This document shows, piece by piece, positions 47,508 to 55,522 of a DNA stretch of 64,000 nt. Both the position numbers and the translations under genes were made by a program. Positions within the stretch are counted from its first letter, which is position 1. Each line of letters starts with the position of its first letter. The notes beneath the pieces were generated by a model, which had not been told where the DNA came from, ran no database searches, and saw only the letters and a program-made list of their open reading frames with translations. The stretch comes from an uncultured Candidatus Entotheonella sp. (GTDB taxonomy: Bacteria; Tectomicrobia; Entotheonellia; Entotheonellales; Entotheonellaceae), in the NCBI GenBank assembly GCA_951828535.1, contig OX639990.1, forward strand, positions 2,839,300-2,903,299, in the 5' to 3' direction.

Positions 47508-50069
47508 ATGGCTCATCACGTCACGACACGCGAGGCAGCGGGGGCGGTGCGTAGCGGCCTGTTTGCCGGCTATGGCGTACCGACCGGATCGTACGACGAG
47601 ACGTTTGCCGGGGACGGCGAGCCGCGTCCGCATTGGCGGAAGGTGGTTCAAACGCTCGAGGACATGGGCCACGGGGAACTGGCGCACTGCTGGCAGCAGG
47701 CGCGCCGGATGATTCACGAAAACGGCGTCACGTACAACGTGTATGACGACGCACGGGGCATGGAGCGCCCGTGGGAGCTGGACCCGCTGCCGTGGGTCAT
47801 CGGGCCGGCGGAGTGGGCGTGCCTGGAAGCCGCCCTGGCGCAGCGGGCGCGGCTGCTGAACGCCATGCTGGCAGACGTGTACGGCCCGCAACGCCTGCTC
47901 GCCGAAGGGCTGCTGCCACCGGAACTGGTGTTCGCGCATCCCGGCTTTCTGCGGCCCTGCCACGGCCTGATCGTACCCAACGACTGTTATCTGCACGTCT
48001 ACGCCGCCGACCTCGCGCGCACCCCGGACGGGCATTGGTGGGTGCTGGCCGACCGCGCCCAAAGCCCGGCGGGATCCGGCTACGCGCTGGAGAATCGCCA
48101 AGTGCTGTCGAGCATTCTGCCCGAGGCGCTGCGGGACTGCCAGGTGCAGCGGCTGGCCTCATACTTTGCGGCCCTGCGGCAGACGCTGCACGACGTGGCG
48201 ACGCGCCACCGCGACAACCCGCGCATCGTGCTGCTGACTCCCGGGCCGTACAACGAGACCTACTTCGAGCACGCCTACTTGGCCCGCTACCTCGGCTACA
48301 CCCTGGTCGAGGGCGGCGACCTGACGGTGCGCGACGAGCGCGTCTATCTCAAAACACTGGCCGGCCTGCAGCCGGTGGACGTCATCCTGCGGCGGCTGGA
48401 CGATACGTTCTGCGATCCGCTCGAGCTGAATCAGGCATCGCTGCTCGGCACCGCGGGCCTGTTGCAAGCGGTGCGGGCCGGCAACGTCAGTGTCGTCAAC
48501 GCGCTGGGCAGCGGCTGGCTGGAAAGCGCCGCGTTGATGCCGTTTCTCCCCGCCCTGTGCCGCCGTCTGCTGGACGAGGAACTGGCCTTGCCGTCAGCGC
48601 CGACGTGGTGGTGCGGGGACGCGGACAGTCTGGCATACGTGCTGGACCATGTGGAGGAACTCGTGGTCATGCCGATGCGCTCCGGCGCCGGGCGGGACAT
48701 GGTGCGGGGCGATCGGCTGAGTCGTGACGAGCGGCGTGAGATGGTCGACATGGTGCGCGGGCGGCCCCACGAATACGCGGCCCAGCAACACCTGTCGCTG
48801 TCCAGTCTGCCGGTGTGGAACGGCGTCGGGGTGCAACCGCGGCAGACGGTTCTGCGCACCTACGCGGTGGCCGCGCGGGACACCTACAAGGTCATGTCGG
48901 GCGGCCTGACGCGGGTTTCGGCGAACGCCGGCCCGCCGGCCCTATCGATGCAGGACGACAGCGGCAGCAAAGACACCTGGGTGCTGTGCGAGGGCGAGCC
49001 CGACACCCTGACGCTGCTGCCGCCGGCCGGTCAGCCCATTGCGCTGCGCCGCAGCGGTTACGACTTCCCCAGCCGCGCGGCCGACAATCTGTTCTGGATA
49101 GGCCGCCACAGCGAGCGCGCCGAAGGGCTGGTGCGCCTGCTGCGCAGTCTGTTGATCCGCCTCAACGACGAATCCGGGCTGAAAAGCAGCACGGCGTTCC
49201 CCGTGCTGTTCCGCGCTGTGCAGACCTGGGGGTTCGGCCACCTGACGATGCCGGGGAATCAGCCGGACGACCTGGCTTCGCGGGCGGCGGCGCTATTCAC
49301 GATCCTGTCCGATCCGCAAGCCGCCCACAGCGTGCGTGCCATCCTCGGCACCCTGCATCGCGTGGCGGCCACGGTGCGGGATTACATGACCCTCGAATCG
49401 TGGCGCATCATCACGCACCTGGACGAGGATTTCAACCGGCCTCCGCTTGCCAATCACGTCGAACGCCTGCCCGACGCTCTGGCGTTGATCGATCACACCA
49501 TCATGATGCTGTCGGCTTTCAGCGGCCTCATGGAAGAAAACATGGTTCGCGGCCCGGAGTGGCATTTTCTGGACCTCGGGCGGCGGCTGGAGCGTGCCGC
49601 GCACACCACTGGCCTGCTGCGCAGCACGCTCGTCGATGCGGACGACCGGGAGGGGTCGATACTGGAGGCGCTGCTGGAGATCGGCGACAGCTCGATCACG
49701 TACCGCTCGCGCTACCTCACGACGCTGCAATGCGTGCCCGTGCTGGACCTGCTGCTCACCGACGACTCCAATCCGCGCGCCGTGGTCTACCAGTTGGTGC
49801 GGCTTGCCGACCACGTCGAACGCCTGCCGCGCGACCGCGCCATGCCGTCCCTGAGCCCGGCCCAACGGCGGGTGATGGCCATGCTCACGCGACTGCGTCT
49901 GGGGGAGGTCGAGGTGCTGTGCCAGATTGGCCGGAACGGGCGCCGCGGCCATCTGGAGACGGCGCTGTCGGAGTTGCAGGCGGATTTTTCGGGGCTCTCG
50001 GATACCATCACGCATCACTACCTGAGCCACGCCGAACTGACGCGGCATCTCGCCCTGACGGGCGGCTGA
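47508..50069 (+). CDS. Circularly permuted ATP-grasp fused to alpha-E domain
   Basis: 853 residues that fuse a second ATP-grasp domain (1-520) to a second alpha-E domain (535-845). ATP-grasp motifs: MIHENGVTYNVYDDARGMER, RPCHGLIVPNDCYLHVYAAD, RIVLLTPGPYNETYFEHAYL and EELVVMPMRSGAG. Alpha-E motifs: SRAADNLFWIGRHSERAEGL VRLLR and EWHFLDLGRRLERAAHTTGL LRSTL. In this copy the glycine-rich ATP motif of the first enzyme ([11 protein letters not shown]) is replaced by MRSGAGRDMVRG, and DNLRCPSG by DRAQSPAG, so it may be a catalytically altered partner of the first ATP-grasp protein. Confidence 0.88.
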   Translation: MAHHVTTREAAGAVRSGLFAGYGVPTGSYDETFAGDGEPRPHWRKVVQTLEDMGHGELAHCWQQARRMIHENGVTYNVYDDARGMERPWELDPLPWVIGPAEWACLEAALAQRARLLNAMLADVYGPQRLLAEGLLPPELVFAHPGFLRPCHGLIVPNDCYLHVYAADLARTPDGHWWVLADRAQSPAGSGYALENRQVLSSILPEALRDCQVQRLASYFAALRQTLHDVATRHRDNPRIVLLTPGPYNETYFEHAYLARYLGYTLVEGGDLTVRDERVYLKTLAGLQPVDVILRRLDDTFCDPLELNQASLLGTAGLLQAVRAGNVSVVNALGSGWLESAALMPFLPALCRRLLDEELALPSAPTWWCGDADSLAYVLDHVEELVVMPMRSGAGRDMVRGDRLSRDERREMVDMVRGRPHEYAAQQHLSLSSLPVWNGVGVQPRQTVLRTYAVAARDTYKVMSGGLTRVSANAGPPALSMQDDSGSKDTWVLCEGEPDTLTLLPPAGQPIALRRSGYDFPSRAADNLFWIGRHSERAEGLVRLLRSLLIRLNDESGLKSSTAFPVLFRAVQTWGFGHLTMPGNQPDDLASRAAALFTILSDPQAAHSVRAILGTLHRVAATVRDYMTLESWRIITHLDEDFNRPPLANHVERLPDALALIDHTIMMLSAFSGLMEENMVRGPEWHFLDLGRRLERAAHTTGLLRSTLVDADDREGSILEALLEIGDSSITYRSRYLTTLQCVPVLDLLLTDDSNPRAVVYQLVRLADHVERLPRDRAMPSLSPAQRRVMAMLTRLRLGEVEVLCQIGRNGRRGHLETALSELQADFSGLSDTITHHYLSHAELTRHLALTGG

Positions 50070-50076
50070 GGCGGCC

Positions 50077-50952
50077 ATGCGCTACCGCGTGCGACATACC
50101 ACGACGTATGCCTACTCCAGCGCGGTGTCGGTGTGCCACAACAAGCTGCACCTGTGCCCGCGCCAGTGCCGCCATCAGACGTGCTCATTCCACGAATTGC
50201 TGTTGTTCCCCGAAGCCCCGGTGGTGAGCCGGTCGGGGGATTATTTCGGCAATCCGGTGACCTTCTTCACCCTGCAAGAGCCGCACTGGGCGCTGACCAT
50301 GACGGCCAACAGCATCGTCGAGATAACGCCGCTCGAGCTGCCGCCGCTGGCGGTCTCGGCGGCGTGGGAAGACGCGCGCGACGGCCTGCGTCACGACCGC
50401 AGCGCCGAGGGGCTGGAGGCGGTTCAATTCGTGTTCGATTCCCCGTACGTGGCGGCCAGCCCGGAATTGCTGGCGTACGCCGAATCATCCTTCACCCCTC
50501 GGCGGCCCTTGCTCGAAGCGGTCCGGGACCTCACCGAACGCATCCACGCCGAGTTCACTTACGACCCCGGAGCCACCGCGGTCAACACGCCGCTGGGCGA
50601 CGTCATGCGTCACCGCCGCGGCGTCTGTCAGGACTTCGCGCATTTGCAAATCGGTTGCCTGCGCGCCCTCGGCCTGGCCGTCCGCTACGTCAGCGGCTAC
50701 CTCGTCACCCAGTCGTCCGGCCCCAACCCGCTCATCGGCGCCGAAGCCTCGCACGCCTGGCTCTCCGTCTACTGCCCCGGCCACGGTTGGGTCGACGTGG
50801 ATCCCACCAACAACATGTGGCCCTCCGACCGCCACATCACCGTTGCCATCGGCCGCGATTACGGCGACGTGAGTCCCATCAAAGGCGTCTTCCTCGGCGG
50901 CGGCAACCACACCATGGAGGTCGCGGTGGACGTCATGCCCATGCCGTTGTAA
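50077..50952 (+). CDS. Transglutaminase-like protease-fold protein
   Basis: 291 residues. The N-terminal Bact_transglu_N domain (MRYRVRHTTTYAYSSAVSVC HNKLHL) precedes the papain-like core with nucleophile Cys in RRGVCQDFAHLQIGCLRALG (C183), His in GAEASHAWLSVYCPGHGWVD and Asp in DVDPTNN. Such proteins cleave or transfer amide bonds and, in this operon context, may process the peptide made by the ATP-grasp enzymes. No signal peptide is seen. The ribosome site is GAGGCGG. Confidence 0.88.
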   Translation: MRYRVRHTTTYAYSSAVSVCHNKLHLCPRQCRHQTCSFHELLLFPEAPVVSRSGDYFGNPVTFFTLQEPHWALTMTANSIVEITPLELPPLAVSAAWEDARDGLRHDRSAEGLEAVQFVFDSPYVAASPELLAYAESSFTPRRPLLEAVRDLTERIHAEFTYDPGATAVNTPLGDVMRHRRGVCQDFAHLQIGCLRALGLAVRYVSGYLVTQSSGPNPLIGAEASHAWLSVYCPGHGWVDVDPTNNMWPSDRHITVAIGRDYGDVSPIKGVFLGGGNHTMEVAVDVMPMPL

Positions 50953-51199
50953 AGCGGCGATGGAGCCGCGCACCCCGCATGGATTTCCCTGATTGTTTAT
51001 TGTCGGGTGCGCCGAGTAAGGCGCCATTCTTGGACGGACTGTGTCGCGCCGTCGTGTATCCCGGTGTGTTCGCTTGGTGATGTCGGCGGTTGTCGGCTCT
51101 ATCGGGCTGCGGCCGACCCTGCACGCTGTTCAGTCCGGGTTGAATGTGGCGCTGGCGAACAGGGAATCGTGGTGAGGGCAGGGGAGACGACACGCGCGA

Positions 51200-51475
51200 G
51201 CCGCCCGGACGTCGCCTACTACCTGACCGGCGCGGCCGTCACCATCGGCGGCTTGCTCGGTGGCGGTTCGGCGGCGCAATTGGAGGCTGAAGCGCTACGG
51301 GCAGGCCATCGGACTGGCGTTCCAGATCGCCGCCGACGTCCCGGACGTGGAAGGCGACAGCGCCGCGTTGGGCAAACGGGTCGGGCAGGACACGCAGCAC
51401 GGCAAGGCGACTTACCCGGCTCTGCTCGGGATGGAAACCTCGCGCCAACGCGCCGCGGCGTTGACGGGGAGGTGA
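51200..51475 (+). pseudogene. Polyprenyl (farnesyl) diphosphate synthase remnant
   Basis: One frame encodes GAAVTIGGLLGGGSAAQLEA; a frameshift near 51290 moves to another frame with LKRYGQAIGLAFQIAADVPD VEGDSAALGKRVGQDTQHGK and ATYPALLGME, the C-terminal half of farnesyl diphosphate synthase. The second metal motif (normally DDILD) reads AADVPD, so two catalytic Asp are lost. No first aspartate motif is present upstream. The following 220 bp also looks like fragments (AIRQKCPEDFDALARRLEAA before 51683). Confidence 0.65.
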
Positions 51476-51767
51476 CATTGAGGCCATCAATCGACACCGG
51501 CTTCACCGGTCATCTGACGCTCCCAACGGCGTCGATTGACCGACTGGCCCTGTCTTGGCAAAGTCGTGCACAGGCGCTACTGGCCGACGGCAGCACGCCG
51601 GATCGACGCCATCCGGCAGAAATGCCCCGAGGATTTTGACGCTCTGGCCCGGCGACTCGAAGCCGCTGTCCAAATTGGATCATGAGGCCCACATGACATG
51701 GTTGCTGATCAGTCATGAACCGCTGTAGCCTGAGCATCCACACGAACCTGTATCCAGGAGGAATGGC

Positions 51768-52505
51768 GTGCCTACCATATCGCTTGGGTCTGAAAATGAA
51801 GCCCTGCAACGAACGATGGAGTCGTCATACTGCCCCGCTCCGATAAGAGAGGCGCGGCAGCGGCAGGACCGGATACTCGGCCAGCGGCTTCGGCAAGGCC
51901 CGTACAACATTGCCGACATCGGCTGCGGCAATGGCTATCATGCGGTGCTGTTGGCACCAGTCGCCCGCCTGTACCACGGTTTTGAAATATCGCCGCTCAT
52001 GGCCGAGGCCGCCCGCGAGCTGTGGCGCAACGCGCGCCCCGACAACGCGCGGATTTTCGTGGGCGACGCCGCGCAGGCCGCCGTCGAGGAGGCATTCTAT
52101 GATGTTATCCTCTGCCTGTACTTCACTGCCGGCAACATCCGGGACAAATCCGACGACCTCAGCCTGTACAGCAATGCCTATCTCGACCGCAATCCGCGCT
52201 TTATCGACGTGATCTCCCGTTTCTACCGGGCACTGAAGGCCGGCGGTTCCATGTTCCTCACCCTGTACAAGGACGTCCCCGAGGCCGAGATGGCGCAGGT
52301 CGATTTCTACGAGCACACGGGGCAGCACGTCGTCACACGGCGCGGCGGCGGGTCCCGATTCGTGGCGACCGCGGAAGGCTTCTGGTCCGCCCGCTGGACG
52401 CAGGACAGCCTGCTGTCCAATCTCGACGCGTGCGGAATCGGCGCCGACCGCGTCGCCTGGAACGACCTGAACGACATTGCCTGGCTGGCCGAGATCACGA
52501 AGTAG
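51768..52505 (+). CDS. SAM-dependent methyltransferase
   Basis: 245 residues with a GTG start at 51768 and an excellent AGGAGG 6 bp upstream. IADIGCGNGYHAVLLAPVAR is motif I (SAM-binding), FEISPLMAEAARELW gives the acidic residue of motif II, VILCLYFTAGNIRDK is motif IV and GGSMFLTLYKDVP lies near the end of the Rossmann core. A C-terminal extension (residues 165-245) probably forms part of the acceptor site. The acceptor is unknown. Gene order offers no partner, since decayed genes flank it on both sides. Confidence 0.75.
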   Translation: MPTISLGSENEALQRTMESSYCPAPIREARQRQDRILGQRLRQGPYNIADIGCGNGYHAVLLAPVARLYHGFEISPLMAEAARELWRNARPDNARIFVGDAAQAAVEEAFYDVILCLYFTAGNIRDKSDDLSLYSNAYLDRNPRFIDVISRFYRALKAGGSMFLTLYKDVPEAEMAQVDFYEHTGQHVVTRRGGGSRFVATAEGFWSARWTQDSLLSNLDACGIGADRVAWNDLNDIAWLAEITK

Positions 52506-52930
52506 CAATCCAGGTCAGCGGCCACCCTGAGCGAGCCGGCGCCCGGCGCGCAGACCTGCAAGTCCCAACCAGGGAAGGCATCCGCGAAGGTAAAGGAACC
52601 CCTTACAAGCCCAAGCCCCCCAGGTTGCTCAGAACTGAAGCCGTCCTGGAAACCCACGGCATCCAGGACTTGGCCGAGCAGATTCCAGCCATAGCCAAGG
52701 CCGCTGTCGGCAGTCACCCTCAGGTTCAATGCCCGCATCGAATTAGAGGGAGAATCCGCCCCCGACACGACAGGGGTGGAGACCATCAACGCGCTTCTTT
52801 CCAAGGTCTCCGAAGAGTTGAAGCTTGGTTGAGACCTGCATCTCTACCGACCCGCGAACCTGCTGCCGAGCAACTCGAACGACGGGCCTCATCTCACCCT
52901 GTAATCCACCACATACAACCTTAAAGAGGG
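52506..52930. other. Intergenic region with gene fragments
   Basis: About 425 bp. A short frame from 52695 to 52832 encodes a fragment with VTLRFNARIELEG and VETINALLSKVSEELKLG that looks like a broken C-terminus of a larger protein. No start or ribosome site and no intact gene are seen. Confidence 0.3.
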
Positions 52931-52931
52931 T

Positions 52932-52981
52932 TTGCATGGCCGAAATCGGCATGTATAATATTGATAATGATTTTCATTTTT
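52932..52981 (+). promoter_or_regulatory. Promoter with Fur box upstream of the DUF2325 gene
   Basis: TTGCAT (52932-52937), 16 bp, then a perfect TATAAT (52954-52959). GATAATGATTTTCATTTTT (52963-52981) matches 15 of 19 positions of the E. coli Fur consensus GATAATGATAATCATTATC and covers the expected transcription start, an ideal repressor position. Confidence 0.75.
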
Positions 52982-53022
52982 ATTTAATATCGGATACGCA
53001 TCCATATTCGGGGAGTGACCTC

Positions 53023-54231
53023 ATGCCAAGCTCTGCCCTGAACCGGCGCAAGTTGTGGACTATGTCGTGCGAGACGTTATTCCAGAATTTCGCGGCCTCT
53101 TTAACGCCCGACCTCATCGTTAAACTCTGCCGCCGCTACCAGTATCCCCTGCCCGACGCCACCCATAGCGACCTCGCCCTTTATCACTTGGCGCATGAGC
53201 ACTGTCATCGGGACTCGCCGTTTTCCAGGCAGGTGCAACGCTACCTCAACCGCAGGCACGCGGCTCTCGTGTCGCAGATTGCCCAGCTACCGTCTCTGGC
53301 CGTCCGCGCCAGGGTGACGGAGGTGCTCGCCGAGGAGCAGGAGCAGTCTTCGAACCCGCTGCCGGGCATGATGTGGGCCGTGTGCAGCGACCCACGTCAG
53401 GACGTACGCCCGATTGAGCAGTTCTTCATCGAGGAGTTGCACCTGCGCAGCCACTGCCTGCTGCTCGCGCAATTCCGGGGCGAACCCCACTCCGATGTCG
53501 ACCCGGCAGCCGCGAATGCGGAACGCGAGGCTCTGGAGCAAACGCTGAAACGACTCGAAACGGAACGGGATGACCTGCGGCAGGACGTGCGGAACCTGCA
53601 GCGCGCGAACACCCGGATGAAGCAGGACAACGCACGCCTGCAAGGCGATTTGGCCGATATGAAGCAGCGCGGCGCGGAACTGGAGAAGCAGCGCCGTAGT
53701 CAGGCCGCTCAGGCGTCTCAAGGCGTCACGCTGCGCGACCTCAGAAAATTGCAGTATGAGGTCGCCAGGCTGAGCGACGCCCTGCGCGAAAAGGACATGG
53801 AAACGGCGCGCCTCGCGGCCACGGCGGCGTCATGCGAATCCACGCCCCTGGCAGACGACCGCCGCACCGACGAAGCCATACCCGGCGAGCCGCCGCTGCC
53901 CGAGCCCGAGTGGCCCGTCTTCGACCTGAACGGCGAGCGGGTGGCGCTGATCGGCGGTCTCACCAAGGCGTCCGGCCATTACGAGCAGGCCATCAGCCAG
54001 CTCGGCGGCCTGTGCATGCGGTACGAGGGCAGCGCGAATCAGGGGCACAAGAAACTGGCGCGTATCATCCGGCAGGCGGACGTGGTGTTTTGTCCGGTCG
54101 ATTGCGTCAGTCACGGCACGGCGAGCGCCGCCAAGAAGCTGTGCCGCTCCCTGGACAAGCCGTGCCACTTCCTGCGCAGCTCAGGCGTCTCCTACGTGCG
54201 GGAAAAGCTGCGCGAAGTGGTGGCGGGTTGA
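53023..54231 (+). CDS. Iron-regulated DUF2325 coiled-coil protein
   Basis: 402 residues from the ATG at 53023 (GGGGAG site); earlier in-frame ATG codons would put the Fur box inside the gene. Residues 1-175 are helical, residues 175-300 form a long coiled coil (ALEQTLKRLETERDDLRQDV and onward) and residues 306-402 are the DUF2325 domain: VALIGGLTKASGHYEQAISQ LGG, then QGHKKLARIIRQADVVFCPV DCVSHGTA. DUF2325 proteins are of unknown function. The Fur-type promoter predicts induction under iron limitation. Confidence 0.75.
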   Translation: MPSSALNRRKLWTMSCETLFQNFAASLTPDLIVKLCRRYQYPLPDATHSDLALYHLAHEHCHRDSPFSRQVQRYLNRRHAALVSQIAQLPSLAVRARVTEVLAEEQEQSSNPLPGMMWAVCSDPRQDVRPIEQFFIEELHLRSHCLLLAQFRGEPHSDVDPAAANAEREALEQTLKRLETERDDLRQDVRNLQRANTRMKQDNARLQGDLADMKQRGAELEKQRRSQAAQASQGVTLRDLRKLQYEVARLSDALREKDMETARLAATAASCESTPLADDRRTDEAIPGEPPLPEPEWPVFDLNGERVALIGGLTKASGHYEQAISQLGGLCMRYEGSANQGHKKLARIIRQADVVFCPVDCVSHGTASAAKKLCRSLDKPCHFLRSSGVSYVREKLREVVAG

Positions 54232-54243
54232 GCCGCGCCGGGC

Positions 54244-54555
54244 TCAATTTTCCAGCACGACGTCGAAGCATTGCAGGCGGGGGTGGGCGAGGACCATGCC
54301 CTTGGGCAGGGGATCGCCGCGGTGGGCTTGCACGAAGTGGTCCGAGTGCATCCAGGCTTCAAAGGCTTCCTTGGAGGCCCAGGTGGTGTGCGAGGCGTAA
54401 TGCACGGCGCCCTCGGACGTCTCGCCGCGCAGCAGGCGAAAGCTCTCGAAGCCGGGCACGCCCTGCAAGCGGCTGCGGCGCTGGCGCCAGCGTTGCTCAA
54501 AACCCTCGGCCTGATCCTCGGCCACCTGGAAATTATTCAGCGTGATGTAGGCCAT
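54244..54555 (-). CDS. IsdG/HmoA-type haem-degrading monooxygenase (ABM fold)
   Basis: 103 residues from the ATG at 54555 with GGGAGGA 4 bp upstream. It is an antibiotic-biosynthesis-monooxygenase fold, and the IsdG triad is conserved: N7 in MAYITLNNF, W68 in EAFEAWMHSDHF and H78 in FVQAHR, with the W-to-H spacing (10) equal to that of IsdG. GVPGFESFRLLRG is the central motif. IsdG-family enzymes open haem and release iron in the cytoplasm. It follows the Ca-repeat gene by 11 bp in the TonB operon, so it probably acts on haem imported by the TonB system. Confidence 0.75.
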   Translation of the reverse strand: MAYITLNNFQVAEDQAEGFEQRWRQRRSRLQGVPGFESFRLLRGETSEGAVHYASHTTWASKEAFEAWMHSDHFVQAHRGDPLPKGMVLAHPRLQCFDVVLEN

Positions 54556-54566
54556 CGTTCCTCCCT

Positions 54567-55511
54567 TTATCGGCCTGACGTTTCCCACACGGTGTCCACC
54601 TTACCATCGCCGGTGGTGTCGCTCTCGACCTTGTGCGGCTCGTCGCTGCCGGGTTTGAAGTGCTCCCACTGGTCCGGGCGGCCGTCGCCGTTCTGGTCGT
54701 ATTCGATGCGCGCCACATGCCCATCGGCGTGGTAGTGGTGCCATTGATCGGCTTGGCCGTTGTTGCTGGTATCGAAGGCGCTGCTGGCGAGCACGCCCTC
54801 CTTGTATTCCATCCAGGCGTGCGGCTTACCGTCGGCATCGAGGTTCTGCAGCACGCGGGCGATGCGGCCCTCCCCATCGTAATGAATGATCTGGTCGATT
54901 TTGCCGTCGGCGTCCTCGTCGATGTCCACCTGCCCGACCTTACCGTTGGTGTAGCGATGCCACTGATCCACCTTGCCGTTGCCGGTGCTGTCGATCTCGA
55001 TCAGCGACGTGGCGCCCGAGGGGTCGAACGACTGCCACTGCTCGGGCTTGCCGCTGAAGTCCTGATCCAGGGCGATACGCGCCACCTTGCCCTGCTCGAA
55101 CGTCTGCCACTGGTCGGGATTGCCGTCGCCGTTGGTGTCCTTTTCGAGGCGTTCAAGCTGCTTGTCGGCGCCGTAGAAAAGCTGCTGCTCGAAGGTGCCG
55201 TCGCCGTCCTCGTCGTTGGTCACGCGCTGCAGGGCGCCGTCGGCGTCGTAGAATTCGCGCTGGTCCGCCTTGCCCGAGCCGTTGGTGTCGAATTCGGCCT
55301 GCACCGCCTTGCCGTCCCGGTACGTCACCCAGTGATCGACGCGCGCATCGTAGTCGCGGTCCTTTTCCAGGCGCGTCAGGACGTCCGCCTCGTAGTATTC
55401 CCACTGGTCGATCTGGCCGTCGCCGTTGGTATCGAAACGCTGCACGACTTCCGCCGCGCTTGCCGGCAGGCACAGCGCGATCAGCCAGAGCATCGCCAGT
55501 ACAACACGCAT
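54567..55511 (-). CDS. Exported 12-repeat Asp/Gly protein (Ca-binding-like), copy 1
   Basis: 314 residues from the ATG at 55511 (GAGGAGA site). Residues 1-20 form a signal peptide ending PASAAE. The rest is twelve repeats of about 24 residues of the pattern D-x-N-x-D-G-x-x-D-Q-W-x-x-Y, e.g. DTNGDGQIDQWEYYEAD, DTNGDGNPDQWQTFEQGK and DQNGDGRPDQWEHFKPG. The DxNxDG loops resemble the Ca loops of EF-hand, dockerin and thrombospondin type 3 repeats. Its role with TonB is unknown; a periplasmic binding or linking role is inference. It is nearly identical in layout to the copy at 59356-60300. Confidence 0.75.
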   Translation of the reverse strand: MRVVLAMLWLIALCLPASAAEVVQRFDTNGDGQIDQWEYYEADVLTRLEKDRDYDARVDHWVTYRDGKAVQAEFDTNGSGKADQREFYDADGALQRVTNDEDGDGTFEQQLFYGADKQLERLEKDTNGDGNPDQWQTFEQGKVARIALDQDFSGKPEQWQSFDPSGATSLIEIDSTGNGKVDQWHRYTNGKVGQVDIDEDADGKIDQIIHYDGEGRIARVLQNLDADGKPHAWMEYKEGVLASSAFDTSNNGQADQWHHYHADGHVARIEYDQNGDGRPDQWEHFKPGSDEPHKVESDTTGDGKVDTVWETSGR

Positions 55512-55522
55512 GATTGATCTCC

